Source of the DNA: Ascarosepion bandense
Taxonomy: Eukaryota > Mollusca > Cephalopoda > Sepiida > Sepiidae
DNA length: 64,000 nucleotides
Direction of reading: 5' to 3'
NCBI GenBank assembly: GCA_037127315.1
Contig: JBBBDQ010000310.1
Location: forward strand, 5,830,001-5,894,000
The notes beneath the pieces are model-generated. The model saw nothing but the letters and a program-made list of their open reading frames with translations, was not told the DNA's origin and ran no database searches. Position 1 is the stretch's first letter. Each line of letters opens with the position of its first letter. A program made the translations under genes and the position numbers. Shown here piece after piece: positions 22,011 to 32,792 of the stretch.

Positions 22011-22042
22011 TTGAAGATTATGGTCTGCCCACCAAAGTTCGG

Positions 22043-22274
22043 TCGGTTAATGGTCATATGTGATAAACGCTTGGGCGATCATATCTCTTTCGATCCATTA
22101 CTGGCTGGGCAGATTTTTCCGCAGTAAGTTTCTATTACTTTCTGCTAAAGACTGATTGCCAACCAACGCTATAGAACCAAATCTATCCTGTTATTTAACC
22201 GATAGATGGAGGAAGAAATGACAGATTAATACCTTTCGTATGGATGCGAACAGGAATTGGAACTTGGCTCTTTT
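22043..22274 (-). mobile_element. tRNA-derived SINE, partial
   Basis: The 3' end and body are present. The head stops just past the B box (GGAACTTGGCTCTTTT on the plus strand), so the A box is missing. Confidence 0.8.
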
Positions 22275-22405
22275 GCACACCATAATTACTAGTAAAAATG
22301 TGGCATCAACATTTCAGAAACATTGAAAAGAACATGCAGAGGTCAATTAACTGGGAGGTTATATGACAAGTGCATATTTCCATTAAAGCAGCCTTTATTG
22401 AAATT
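22275..22405 (+). repeat. ~130 bp direct repeat, copy 2
   Basis: Partner of 21881-22010. It starts exactly where the truncated SINE stops. Confidence 0.7.
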
Positions 22406-23454
22406 TACCACTTCCTTAGTGTAAAAGTACACATTTTTACTCGTAACTCATTCTTCTGATCAAAATTGCACATTTATAACAAGATTTTGAATGTAAATCA
22501 CAAGCCTGTCTAGATTTAAGCTGTAGATCACAATGGCGTGTGATACTAAACCAATTTGGTTATTTCTCTATAGAATTCCGTTTTAGAAAGGTTATTGTTT
22601 GTTTATATATTTGCTTATATTTTCACTTTCTTTGCTTTTGTTTAGACATCTTTTGGAGTTTGTATGTCATTCTTTTCTTCAATATATTTACGTTGCATTT
22701 TGAACAGTTTCCTATTTTCACTTCTTTTATTTTTGATACATCATCTAATGTAGTTCTGCCTGCCGAACTTTACTCTCTTTATATCTTTTTGCAATAATGA
22801 TAATTAATGTTTATTTCTTAGGTTCTCGCATTGATGTCATAACAACTAAAGCACTGCATATTATTTCATTTAAGGTCGTTAAATCCAAGTCGATATTTTT
22901 AAGTTTCTTTTTTTCGTTTCACTATCATGTCTTACCGAATTTAATCCAAGATTTTGCCATTTCTTTAATGAGGTTCATTTTCTCAACTGCTTCCTTATTT
23001 GTGTAATATTTCTTATTTCGGAATTGAGTTTTCCATTATTAGGGATTTCTTATCTAGTTTCGTGTTTATTGTTTATTAGTCTTTGAGCATTTCAGATTTA
23101 TATTACTACGTCTCTCGAATTTTCTGTTCTAATATTGGCGAACTATAATTGATTAGTGAGTTCAGCTTTATTTTTTTAGATCAGCGTACATCAATAAACA
23201 TTTTTTCTTTGATAATTTTCTTTTTATATGTTTGTCAGTTAGCATCTTTATATTCTCTGAGGTTCAGAACTATTCTTCTCTATATTCCATGAAATTTGCG
23301 AAAGAATATTTCCGGATATTAGAGAAAATACTGTGAATTTGAACCCTCACATAACTTTCTATCTAGTCTAGTGATGGATATTCATGTTTAAACTGCTATT
23401 CAACTCATACGTAGCTGAAATAAAAAGAAACAGGTACATGACTTCTCCAAAGAT
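22406..23454. other. T-rich, no gene recognised
   Basis: The Phe/Leu-rich ORFs here (22540-23006) arise from T-richness and have no domain. Confidence 0.5.
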
Positions 23455-23915
23455 ATTCTTCTTCTTTATGTGCCGTGTCCCTTCAGGACATTGGCGATCA
23501 TAGACTTCCACTTACCCCTATCCCTTCTCATAAAAAAGATTCCGCAGATAGGTAAAAATTTTATTTTATTCAATTTTTTTCAGGTCAACTTTTAGGTAAC
23601 GTCTGTGAAAGGATCACATAGTAACCATAGCAACAGTATTCCATTGAATACAGTTTTCCTCTTGCTATCTTTTTCAATGTCTGCTCTATTATCTAGTTGC
23701 TCAAGTCTATTAAGTATGTCTCAGGACGTTTCTTCTGTCTTACTTTCCTGCTATCCATCCTGCGAGTATTAAATTCTCTATGCCCTCTTTCCTCATTACG
23801 TGTATTAGAAATCTCAGCTGTCTCTTCCTGATATAAGTGTAAGCGTCCTTTTCGTCTTCATCCTCTCCAAAACCGTGTCATTGCTCTCATATTTGGTTCA
23901 TGTTTTGCACAAAAA
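23455..23915 (-). pseudogene. RTE/L2-type LINE C-terminus (second LINE family), interrupted
   Basis: On the minus strand this corresponds to the C-terminal tail of the family seen better at 26601-27300: RQLRFLIHVMRK-like and GLENLI-like words at ~23790-23830, and at the left end the WKSMIANVLKGHGT-like terminus (plus-strand TCCCTTCAGGACATTGGCGA). A 110 bp dispersed repeat (23536-23648) is inserted in it. Confidence 0.65.
23536..23648 (+). repeat. ~110 bp dispersed repeat, copy 2, inside a LINE tail
   Basis: Matches 21262-21370. Its presence inside the LINE tail shows that it moved as a unit. Confidence 0.7.
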
Positions 23916-23924
23916 AGAATGCAT

Positions 23925-24005
23925 CCATCTAGGCTGGAATTTGAACTCGGTACTACAATTCCACTTTCTGTAGCGATAACAGTTACACTACCCATATAAC
24001 CATGT
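23925..24005 (-). mobile_element. tRNA-like SINE head (tentative)
   Basis: The minus strand has GGGTAGTGTAACTGTTATCG (A-box region) and GAGTTCAAATTCC (B box) with about 35 bp between. It is probably a diverged relative of the main SINE. No 3' body could be traced. Confidence 0.45.
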
Positions 24006-24211
24006 TTCAATTGATGATTCGAATAAAATCAATATGGCTCGATTAATTATTTTTTTATTTTATTGTTATTTCACTCGAAGTTCGATTATTGAATGAAATT
24101 TATGCAGATACACACAGATACTACTATTTATGAATACAGACGCACAGGCGTTTATATACAATTCCAGACAGACTCATGCAAAGTTATATGTGCATACACA
24201 GATAATGCCAG

Positions 24212-24296
<85 letters not shown>
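24212..24296. repeat. CA then TA microsatellite
   Basis: CA tract 24213-24260 and TA tract 24261-24295. Confidence 0.95.
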
Positions 24297-24298
<2 letters not shown>

Positions 24299-24495
24299 CA
24301 TGGCACTTCTGCATAGATATTTATATTTATACTTCTATCAAGGTAGACATAAAAATTAGGCGAAAATTGATTTGCGATCATTTGGAAAATGGAATTGTCA
24401 AACCGAGTTCCTGTCCATGTCAATGTCATCGATTTTAATTTCATATCAATATGGATACAGGAATGTATGAATCCAGCTTTCCATATCTTAATTGT

Positions 24496-24798
24496 GCGAT
24501 GTGCGTTGTACGTGTTGTGAGTATCGTCTCGTAACGAGGAATCAGAGAGCCGAGTTCGAATTTCAGTAAAATTCGTTGTATTCCCTTATGCGCAAACACC
24601 CTTATAAAAGGTATTAATCTGTCTCTTCTCCCTCTAGTTATGGGTTAAGTAGCAAGACAGATTGGGTTCTATAGCCTTGGTTTTAAATCAGTCTACCGCA
24701 GAAACCTACTATGGGAAAATCTTCTGTCTAGTCAATCATGTCTCTTTCAAGATTTGATCGACAAAGCGTGTATCACTTATGGCACTTAACTGACTGAT
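24496..24798 (+). mobile_element. tRNA-derived SINE, near full length
   Basis: It runs from the GATGTGCGTTGT start to the ATGGCACTTAACTGACTGA end. The A box is diverged (GTACGTGTTGTGAG); the B box GAGTTCGAATTTC is recognisable. Confidence 0.9.
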
Positions 24799-25446
24799 GT
24801 CTTAATTCTAGTCAGCTTGACAAAAGTGAACGCAGTGATGCATTTCTAAACCAATCATATCAAGACAAATCTAATCCAATAGCGGTCGGATACTCAGTCC
24901 CCAATCATCACCATTATGTAGGTTTCAACAAAACTTATTCAGTTATACACTAATACTTTATTGCTATATTTATATCTGTAACAAATCAGATATGAAAAAT
25001 AATAAGTGAAGCCTGCACAGTTAATTTCAGCAAAATGGATAGATACAAGACTTATCACTGACAGAAGTTTCACGCCGTACAGAAGAAATAAGTTTTTAAG
25101 AGTGCTTCATATGTTTATATATTAAAAAATAACATAGGAAAACCCAATAATTATAAGCAGACAAAACATGCTGTTTCATTTTCAGGTGCACATATATCTT
25201 CTGTCTTTTTAATTCCTGTTCTTTTATTGTTCTTTCGACTTAATAGAGTTTTTTCTCATATTCTCTTGCACTCAGTAACCTTTGCGTCTTCGAGGTTTCA
25301 TTTCCTTGTTTTGGGAATATTATTAAATGAATCTGCATATCATGAAATATAGTTTCAAGGTATGTTCTATTTTATGGGTGTTATGTACTGTTTGCTCGAG
25401 TCCAGACACAACACCCATGGACTGAATAGTGTGTTTTCAATGTCCA
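24799..25446. other. No gene recognised
   Basis: AT-rich, no ORF of note and no repeat partner seen. Confidence 0.45.

Positions 25447-25485
<39 letters not shown>
25447..25485. repeat. AT microsatellite
   Basis: Uninterrupted AT tract. Confidence 0.95.
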
Positions 25486-25489
<4 letters not shown>

Positions 25490-25587
25490 CAATGAATATG
25501 TGATGTAATGAATATGCATACACATTTCCACTCACAGTAAAATGATTGGCTGGTATCAGCCATAAATACAGACTAAGGTGAGGACGT

Positions 25588-25670
25588 AAATAGGTCTACG
25601 TATATTTGTCTACGTCTATAGGTCTACGTCTACTGACTACGCCTGTTGCATAAGCCTACGTCTTAGCATA
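25588..25670. repeat. GTCTACGT-type short tandem motif cluster
   Basis: GTCTACGT or close variants (TCTACGT, GACTACG, CCTACGT) occur about seven times in 80 bp at irregular spacing. The cluster is visibly non-random and G+C-richer than its flanks. Confidence 0.6.
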
Positions 25671-25762
25671 CTGCATGCGACTACGATGAATACTGGTCCA
25701 TTACGGCTACTTGTTAGATTGTCCTAACAGATAAACATTTGCCAAAACCGCTTAGATACTTC

Positions 25763-25765
<3 letters not shown>

Positions 25766-25820
<55 letters not shown>
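25766..25820. repeat. AT microsatellite
   Basis: Uninterrupted AT tract. Confidence 0.95.
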
Positions 25821-25824
<4 letters not shown>

Positions 25825-26108
25825 ACAACGATTGTGTTTCACCCACAAAAGTGTCGACCAGGGTATTTCTGGAAGATAACGTTTTTAAAGTAATCAGTTT
25901 TTGAAAATTATCTCTACGCTGAGTTTGGCGGAGTTTAGATCCACTCTTCAGGGGATTCGATCGTAAAATATTATTAACTGTTATGTTGATTCATAGCAAA
26001 TTTCTGTTCATGAAAATCAATTTCAATGCCGAACGTATTATTGTAACTACTAATCATACTGTTACGAATAAAGCTGAAGTATACTAACATACGGAAGTAC
26101 TAACATAC

Positions 26109-26365
26109 GAAGTTCAGAATGAGAAGTCAGAGAGCCGAGTTTGAATTCCAGTTGAATTCGTTAAATTCACTTATGGGCAAATCACCTTGGGAAAGGTATT
26201 AATCCATCTCTTCTCCAGCTATAGGTTAGCAGTAGGACAGCTTGGGTTCTTTAGGCCTAGTTGACAATCAGTCTACCGAAGAAAGTTGGCAATCTACTGC
26301 AAGAAAAATCTTCTGCATAGTCAGTCATCGATCGAAAGAGACATGATCTCACTTAACTGACTGAT
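26109..26365 (+). mobile_element. tRNA-derived SINE, 5'-truncated
   Basis: It starts after the A box (GTTCAGAATGAG) and keeps the B box GAGTTTGAATTCC. Near the 3' end the CAAGCGTGTATCACGTATGG segment is deleted. Confidence 0.85.
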
Positions 26366-26600
26366 ACCTTGCCCGGAGGATAAAGGAATTTGCTAAGAGT
26401 TAACACGCTTACCAGTAAAAAAAAGACAAGCTATAGAAGCATTGACGACCACCCTGTCGATGATATATACTCCACTTGGAGCGATGGGTGTTAAGAGAGA
26501 AAAACTGTAACATACGAAAATGTTCAACGTAAAATAATTGGCAAGGATAAATTAAATGACACCAAAAACGGAGTGTAAACGATGGGATCGTTGGTGTATT

Positions 26601-27300
26601 ATTCTTCTTCTATGTGTCATGTCCCTTCAGGACGTAGGCGATCATGGCCCTCCACGTCTCCTTGGTAGCTCTTAGCACGCTTTCTCCTTTACCTCGCACA
26701 AACTGCGCTCTGCTATTTACCTGCTCAGGCACTTCAAATATGTTATCCACTGCTTTTCCCTGTCTCGTCTTCCTTCTCTCTGACTTGTGAGTATCAGATT
26801 CTCTAAGCCTTCCTTCCTCATCAGATGTCCCAAAAACTTCAGCTGTCTTTTTCTGATGCTTAGTATTAATTTCTTTTTCGTTTCCATCTTTTCTGAAACT
26901 TCATCATTGCTGACATGCTCGATCCATAATATCCGCAGCATTCTTCTGTAGAAACACATTTCACTCGCTTCAAGTTTTTCCTTCATCTTTGATGATAGTG
27001 TCCAGCATTCCCTGCCATATTGAAAAAAACAGACATCACATAGCGATCCAGTACTCTCTCCTTTGTTTCTAGCGACATTTTCCTGTCATTTAATACTCTG
27101 CTCAGCTTCTGGAATGCGTCGTTGGCCGTGCCAGTTTGCCTTCGGATCTCAGTGTCGCATTTTTCGTCTTCCGTTAAAACACTTCAAAAGTACTTAAATT
27201 CTTGTACTTGCTTGATGTTAGTATCTTCAAACCTGTAATTAACGTTTTGGGATCCTCTGTTTGCTGACGACCATGCATTTGGTTTTAAAATTCATACAGC
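26601..27300 (-). pseudogene. RTE/L2-type LINE RT C-terminus (second LINE family)
   Basis: The clearest frame is 26717-26986: MKEKLEASEMCFYRRMLRIL, then SNDEVSEKMETKK and RKRQLKFLGHLMRKEGLENL, then EGRRDREKQ. This is the standard post-RT tail of endonuclease/RT LINEs (the M-x-K-x-L-E-A-x-E-M-W-x-x-R-R-M-L signature). Upstream (27000-27290) thumb-domain frames such as KTKCMVV and a broken ETKERVLDRYVMSVF can be followed. The 3' end near 26601 carries AWRAMIAYVLKGHDT-like sequence. It is frameshifted, and the catalytic RT domain lies outside the preserved part. Confidence 0.8.
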
Positions 27301-27329
27301 ACAACGAAACACCTAAATGCGTTTCTATA

Positions 27330-27545
27330 CATTCTCCTGTTGCAACATTTCCATAACAGTTTGGTTTGAAAATGCCCTGCGCATGTCAACAAGAAACATT
27401 TGTTTTTCATGTCAACGCCAGGCCACATACACCAAGAAAAGGAGAAAAAAAAGGAAATGTCTGTTATAACTAATCTGCCCTATTCACTAGACCTAGTACA
27501 AACTGATTATTGCTTTATCGATCGCCGCTTTGATAAGAATGTAGT
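27330..27545 (+). pseudogene. Short mariner/Tc1 transposase fragment
   Basis: Frames read KCPAHVNKK, HVNARPHTPRK and NLPYSLDLVQTDYCF in mariner order. They correspond to KRPALVNRK, HDNARPHT and HPPYSPDLAPTDYFLF. The second catalytic Asp (DN) is replaced by Val and the third (TDY) is kept. There are frameshifts between blocks. Confidence 0.55.
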
Positions 27546-28018
27546 GAATTAACATAGACACAAGCATACATTAACACACTCTCATACGCTGGTTAGAATA
27601 TAGACACAGCAATAGGTTTAGGTCCCTGCCGAAGTCTATATGTGTGTGAGGGCAGGATTGGTTTCAGTACTATCCATTGCGGCCTATCGTTCTGCTGCCT
27701 TAATGGGAGATGTAGGATCGTTAGCATCTTTTCGTCTCCAGCAAGTGAACATGCAACGCTCATCTGTTTGTTCCCTACATCTGATGCTTCATATTAGACT
27801 TATGAAAAAAGAAATTTCATTGCTCAATACTTAAGAACACATAAAAAAAAAGGTTTGTATGTGTAGTTTCGTCTATACAATAAACAGTGTTAGGAATTAT
27901 GTTTGGATTATTTTCATTATTTTATCAGAAAAAAAAAACCTTCTGTAATGAATGTCAACTTCAAGTGTTCGTCGAAAAGCGTTTCACATAAAAACATTTT
28001 TGCTCAAAGCGCTGCCTG
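27546..28018. other. No gene recognised
   Basis: No domain and no repeat partner. Confidence 0.45.
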
Positions 28019-28323
28019 AGTCAGTCAGTTAAGTGCCACACGTGATATACACTTTGGGCGATCATGTCTGGAAAGAGACATGACTGACTGGGCAGATTAT
28101 CCCGCAGTAGATTGCCATTGCTTTCTGTGGTGGACTGGTTGTCAAGGCTAGAGAACCCAATCTCTCTTGTTATTTAACCCATAACTGGAGGGAAGACACG
28201 GATTAATGCCCCTCCCAAGGGTATTTGTGCGTAAGTGAATGTAAGGAATCCAACTGGAATTCGAACTCGGCTCTCCAATTTCTTGTTCCGAGCCGATATC
28301 CACTGCACCGCAACGCACATCCT
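28019..28323 (-). mobile_element. tRNA-derived SINE, full length, family reference
   Basis: One of the most complete copies. On the minus strand it starts AGGATGTGCGTTGCGGTGCA, with a pol III A box (GCGGTGCAGTGGATATCGG) and, ~40 bp later, a B box (CGAGTTCGAATTCC). The head resembles an arginine-type tRNA. A unique body follows with words such as GTTATGGGTTAAATAACA and AACCAGTCCACCACAGAAAG. Near the 3' end is a short self-complementary segment around CATGTCTC/GAGACATG, and the copy ends TGGCACTTAACTGACTGA. No poly(A) tail is visible. SINEs are transcribed by RNA polymerase III from the internal boxes and moved by LINE enzymes. At least 16 copies in both orientations occur in this window, mostly 5-20% diverged by eye. 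Confidence 0.95.
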
Positions 28324-28639
28324 CTCAGGAAGCGCATATAAAGGTGTATATATAAAATGTATTTGTACTTTATTTTACGAAGAATAAAATTGGTAAGCAA
28401 AAATCTAAATGACTTGTGAGTCAAGTTAATGATGGATTATTTCCGTTCTTACTTTCTTTACCAGCTGAGAGAAATGTCATTTTGTGCCAATAGAATGGGA
28501 GAAATGTGTTACTAATCATAGGCATTTTATGTTAAATTTCTTAGATTTCAACTTATGGAAAATTATTAGTCATTCCTACTTGTTTGGCAACCTACCGCGA
28601 GATAGTGTCTCTATTAAAGCATTCAGTCTCCCTTTTGTT
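28324..28639. other. No gene recognised
   Basis: AT-rich sequence without a repeat partner. Confidence 0.45.
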
Positions 28640-28745
28640 GTGAACAGAATCTATCTTGCACATTTATAAATCTAACATTTGTCCATGTATTGAATACTGT
28701 TGTCATATCTGGTCGAGTGCTTCTACTATTCATTACTATTTCAAC
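28640..28745 (+). mobile_element. CR1/jockey-like LINE fragment
   Basis: The plus strand reads ESILHIYKS-like and CIEYCCHIWSSASTIHYY-like segments, matching 5535-5620 and the 31.5 kb copy. It is only about 105 bp. Confidence 0.7.
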
Positions 28746-28747
28746 TA

Positions 28748-28872
28748 ATCCCTGAAGCGTCGTTTTGGACTTCTGCGTAGCCATTTGATACTGGCGAGTT
28801 CTTTAAACCGGATGATAAGTGGGAGTCGAGTGGGACGCATTCTGGACACGTGACCCGCCCAGTGTCAACAAA
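28748..28872 (-). mobile_element. LINE C-terminal fragment, another family
   Basis: The minus strand has an open frame HWAGHVSRMRPTRLPLII, then FKELASIKWLRRSPKRRFRD. It matches the L-x-W-x-G-H-V-x-R-M segment and the basic GxxPKxRFKD segment that end many LINE polyproteins. Confidence 0.65.
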
Positions 28873-30384
28873 CTCCCGATTGAAATAGAGGTGCAGATCT
28901 TTTTAGTTTGGTAGACACCGACTGTGACGATAAAGTTCTTTAAATAAGAGATGGTGGCCGTATTCGGAGCCTAAACATTAGCTGAGCAGTTTTGCTAATT
29001 ATCCCTATATCTGAAGTTTAATTTTATCGAGAAACTGTAATATCAAAAGCTTGTAAAGCCTGAAATTTTAAACTATTTTGAACGTTCTCAAATGTAATTG
29101 TACTTAGATATTTATCAAGCACAACTTTATCTGGCCGAAGATAAATAGAGTAGAAAAGACGGATAACACACACAGCGTTCTTATCTACTTGTAACTGTGG
29201 ATAAGTAATAGAATTTGTGACAATATATCAGCTCTGCATGTAATACTTATATCTAGCCTTGAGTCTATTCTGAAGGTCAATTTATTTGCTTGTCTTCCCT
29301 AGAAATGATTGTTTCCAATAAAATGTATTATACCTTGAACCATAGTAATTTCAGCTGCTGTGTGAATAATAATCGACAGTGAGCCGACTTAATAGTCTCC
29401 ATGTCATTTTGGTCTTCTCTATGATCCCTGACATACGATGTTTTGCGTCATTACTGAAGCAATGTTATTTGCCCTAGCTCACGTATGATTAATGACCATT
29501 TATCGTTTCTATTCTTAATATTTTTACCACATTTTCTCAGCGTTTAAATTGTTCTTCGGGTCAGTCTTAACTCATTTACGGTCAAATTACTGCAATAATA
29601 CCTGAATGTGCGGGAAAAGGAAAAAAAAACTCGTTGTATTGACATTTTTCACTCCATGCAAACATTCCTTCAAGTTACAGTCACAGATTGCAAACAACCC
29701 AAGTTTTTGATTAAAAGAAAAAGTGAAAGAATCACCAGGATCTTATATCGAAAATTAAGGCATCCTGTATGTTAATCTTTACCTAGACATCATAGAGTAC
29801 CAACTCCAAAATACTTTTATGTAAAATGTCTATCCTGTCAATTAAACTATCTTGATCGAATTCTAATTCCTTGTGGTTAGATTTCTAGATTCTAGCAATT
29901 GGATACAGTAGAAAATACTGGTGAATTGCTTATATGGTATGAAAAAAGATTAAGCTTTCTATTGGGCAACAACCGTATTTTTATGGTTTGATTTAACAAT
30001 ATTATATTGTTATAATAGAACGTTTATCAACTGTTTGTATTTGCTCTTTCAAGATAAAATGAAAGACAAGTGTTCTTTTACACGGTTGATTTCTTATTTT
30101 GCAAAATGTAACTGAACCCTATTTTGATGAATACTTTTTCTATTTGTTTAGCCGCGTCCCCACAGGAAGTTGACGACTATTGCTTTTGTGTGCTATAACT
30201 GTTACCGTTATAGAAGAATGATTATTGTAAATTGAGGCTTAGAAGTCGACCTTAAAAGTTGTCGCTCAAAATTTTGTGTTACCTAGCGAATAGGTCAACC
30301 TCCCAAACGTATGGTAGGTTACCAGTGGACCAAAACGTAAGCCTATTGGTAAATGAAATTAGGCTACAGTATTAAATAACAGTG
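28873..30384. other. 1.5 kb without recognisable features
   Basis: No sustained ORF, no microsatellite and no partner repeat. This is one of the few long stretches of apparently unique sequence in the window. Confidence 0.5.
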
Positions 30385-30626
30385 GAATTCGAAATCGGAA
30401 AGCTGAGTTTGAATTTCAGTTGAATTCGTTGCATTAACTTACGCGCAAAACCCTGAGGAAAGATGTTAATCCGTCTGTTCCCTCCAGTTATGGGTTAAAT
30501 AACAGAACAGATTGGGTTTTATAGCCTTGTTTTCCGACCAGTTAACTGCAGAAAGTAATAGCAACCGACTGCGGGAAAATCTTCTGCCCAGTTAGTCGCG
30601 TATGGCATTCAACTTAATAACTGATC
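30385..30626 (+). mobile_element. tRNA-derived SINE, 5'-truncated and internally deleted
   Basis: The A box is missing and the B box is weak (GAGTTTGAATTTC). The segment between GCCCAGTTAGTC and CGTATGGCA is deleted. Confidence 0.85.
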
Positions 30627-31241
30627 GACACTATGACCTATGCCAAAATTACATAAGGTCACGCCATTTAACTGTATATTGAGACGCTAATAGTAATATA
30701 TTTCTTTATGCGTTGTATAGCAAACGACCTGCAACACACACCGATATTCTACCGATATAACCTAGTGAACATTTAAAATTAGTCCTGTTTATTCATAAAT
30801 TAATTAAAGTTAACATCAACTTCTACAAAATACAAATACCATGGATTTCTCATTATGCCAGGCAGGTGTTTTTATTTTACTGCTACGTATCCTATGTTGT
30901 TAAAAACACAGTATCACTCATCCGCCATTTGTATCAGTGGTGTAAACAAATATCAACGCCACTACTCTAACCTTAATTGAAAACTGAATTTAAGTCACTA
31001 TTTTGGAATTTTATATTAATTTCTGTGTTAATCTGCCAAATATGTTCCCCAAACATCAGTTTTAGTGGAATATATTTGTGGTAATCTGCTAGAGTTACGG
31101 TAAATGGTGTGCAGCAATAGTTAGGAGTCCTGTTCCACTTGTTTACAACTAGGTGTCAATTTTATATCCGCCATATGTTGATCTAAAGTTTTGGAATTAT
31201 GTTTTTAGGCTTGAAAACGCCACGAGTACACCGTAATCTAT
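30627..31241. other. No gene recognised
   Basis: AT-rich sequence ahead of the LINE insertion. Confidence 0.45.
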
Positions 31242-32258
31242 AGTTTTTTTTTTTTTTTTTTTTAATCATTTCACCCCGAGCAAGGCAGAAACGCCACTGA
31301 TGTGCAGGGGGTTACATAAATGTAGAAAGATTAATTAGAAAAGAGTGAGGAGTACAAGCTAGTTAGAAAGGAACAATAGAAAGCTGAGAAAGCAGGTGCA
31401 ATGACAGATACATGGGCGGAGAGAACGTGAAGATTATACAGGGGAGGGGGGAGAGCTAGAGTCCAGTGGTTAGTAGGTGAGTATTAACTTTGCTTTTAAA
31501 TTTCTGGAGGTCATAGCCGTCAGGAAAGCAAGAATACGGGAGCGAGTTGCACAGGCGGGAAGTGCGAGAGAGGAAGCTGCAGGAGTAGAATTGTCGTCTG
31601 CGTTTGGCTAACCTGACTGTGAATGGGTGGGACCCAGTTGCCAGTCTGGTTGCACGGGTAAACACCTGTAGAGGAGGCATCAGTGACTTAAGCTCATCCG
31701 AGCAGAAGCCATGAAAGTATTTATAGAAGAGACAGAGGGAGGCCACATTTCGACGATGGGAAAGTGGCTGCAGACGAGTCGCCAGATCAGTACCTATCAC
31801 ATTACAGACTCTCCTTTGGAGCTTGTCAAGAACACTGAGGAGAACGGCAGGGGCACCTGACCATAAATGGCAGCAGTACTCCATGCACGGACGGATGGTT
31901 GACTTGTATATATGCAGGATGGATTCAGGTGGAAAAAACATCCTGGATCGACATAGTGACCCAATCTTCTTAGCAGTAGATTTTGCTATGGATTCAATAT
32001 AGTGCTTCCATTTGAGGTCTGAGGACAGGGTAAGTCCGAGGAGGCGTAGTGTATTACTCTCCGGGAGAATCATCTGGTCCATGCTTATGGGAGGCAGAAG
32101 AGGTTGCCTGTAATGGTTGACAGACAACAGCTTGGTCTTAGAGGAATTGAAGTTGACAAGCCACTTCTTGCCCCAGTTCACCACAGAGTGTAGATCCCGC
32201 TCAAGGTCAGCAGCGAGATTATGTCTGTCCGCCACGACAGGTTTCTTACTGGAGCGGG
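31242..32258 (-). mobile_element. 5'-truncated CR1/jockey-like LINE with poly(A) tail
   Basis: This is the best-preserved LINE here. A 20 bp T-run (31244-31263) is the poly(A) tail on the minus strand. Next come the conserved 3' terminus (31264-31320), a ~140 bp 3' UTR and an open reading frame to the 5' truncation near 32258. The long open frame shows this is among the youngest LINE insertions in the window. No clear target duplication was found. Confidence 0.9.
31456..32258 (-). CDS. LINE reverse transcriptase, C-terminal part (partial, open)
   Basis: An uninterrupted frame of about 265 codons enters from the truncated 5' end (KKPVVADRHNLAADLERDL) and ends at the normal stop. It has the post-catalytic RT/thumb words WLVNFNSSKTKLLSV, LRLLGLTLSSDLKWKHYI, IGSLCRSRMFFPPESILHIY, RPCMEYCCHLWSGAP and LDKLQRRVCNVIG, then RRNVASLCLFYKYFHGFCSD and TSRLCNSLPYSCFPDGYDL. 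The catalytic YADD region lies upstream of the truncation, so the product could not reverse-transcribe. The first available start inside the frame is GTG at 32235; no native start is present. Relatives of every segment occur elsewhere in the window as broken copies. Confidence 0.9.
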
Positions 32259-32269
32259 AGTATTATATT

Positions 32270-32372
32270 TACAGGTTTGTGAACGGGGGATCGAAACCAT
32301 GTATGCTGTATTTACAATCTAATGACTGTCGCCTAGACCTCTCGGCCAAGCTGATCAGTAATAGAACAGTAA
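32270..32372 (-). mobile_element. tRNA-like sequence, Leu/Ser-type head (tentative)
   Basis: On the minus strand, TTGGCCGAGAGGTCTAGGCG fits a class II (Leu/Ser) tRNA A-box region and GGTTTCGATCCCCCG fits a B box. ACAGT can pair with ATTGT around a short loop. The acceptor and T stems do not pair well. It is either a tRNA pseudogene or the head of another SINE. Confidence 0.45.
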
Positions 32373-32452
32373 ATATTAAAATTATTTGTAATAATAAAAG
32401 CAATTATTTATGGGGTTTCTCACAGATAAAGAAAAGACCTAACGCGACAGAA

Positions 32453-32482
32453 AGGCGTTTCTGCTGACAAGCAGAAACGCCT
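32453..32482. repeat. Perfect 13 bp hairpin with a 4 nt loop
   Basis: AGGCGTTTCTGCT and AGCAGAAACGCCT enclose GACA. It lies between the tRNA-like sequence and the next SINE. Confidence 0.9.
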
Positions 32483-32512
32483 ATAGACAATATTAACTAC
32501 AGGGGGGAGGGC

Positions 32513-32792
32513 GGATGCGTTGTGGTGCAGTCGACTCGGAACGACAAATCGGGGAACCGAGTTCGAATTCCAGTTGACATTTTTTGCATTCCTTTACGCG
32601 CAAATATCTTTGGGAAAGGTATTAATCCGTCACTTCTCTCTAGTTATGGGTTAAATAACAGGACATATTAGGTTCTATAGCCTTTGATGGCAACCAATCT
32701 ACCGCAGAAAGCAATGAAAACCTACTTCGGGATAATCTTTTGCTCAGTCTGATCGCCCAAGCGTGTATCACTTATGGCACTTAACTGACTGA
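32513..32792 (+). mobile_element. tRNA-derived SINE, near full length
   Basis: It starts GGATGCGTTGTGGTGCAG with an intact A-box core and B box (CGAGTTCGAATTCC), and ends TTAACTGACTGA. A few bases are missing after the A box (GGATAT) and the CATGTC/GACATG self-complementary segment is lost. Confidence 0.92.

Noticed and set aside
22540..23006. Phe/Leu-rich ORFs resembling membrane proteins
   Set aside because: The hydrophobicity follows from T-rich sequence; no domain and no codon bias.
32270..32372. Functional tRNA-Leu or tRNA-Ser gene
   Set aside because: A and B box words are present, but the acceptor and T stems do not pair and the anticodon loop has the wrong size.
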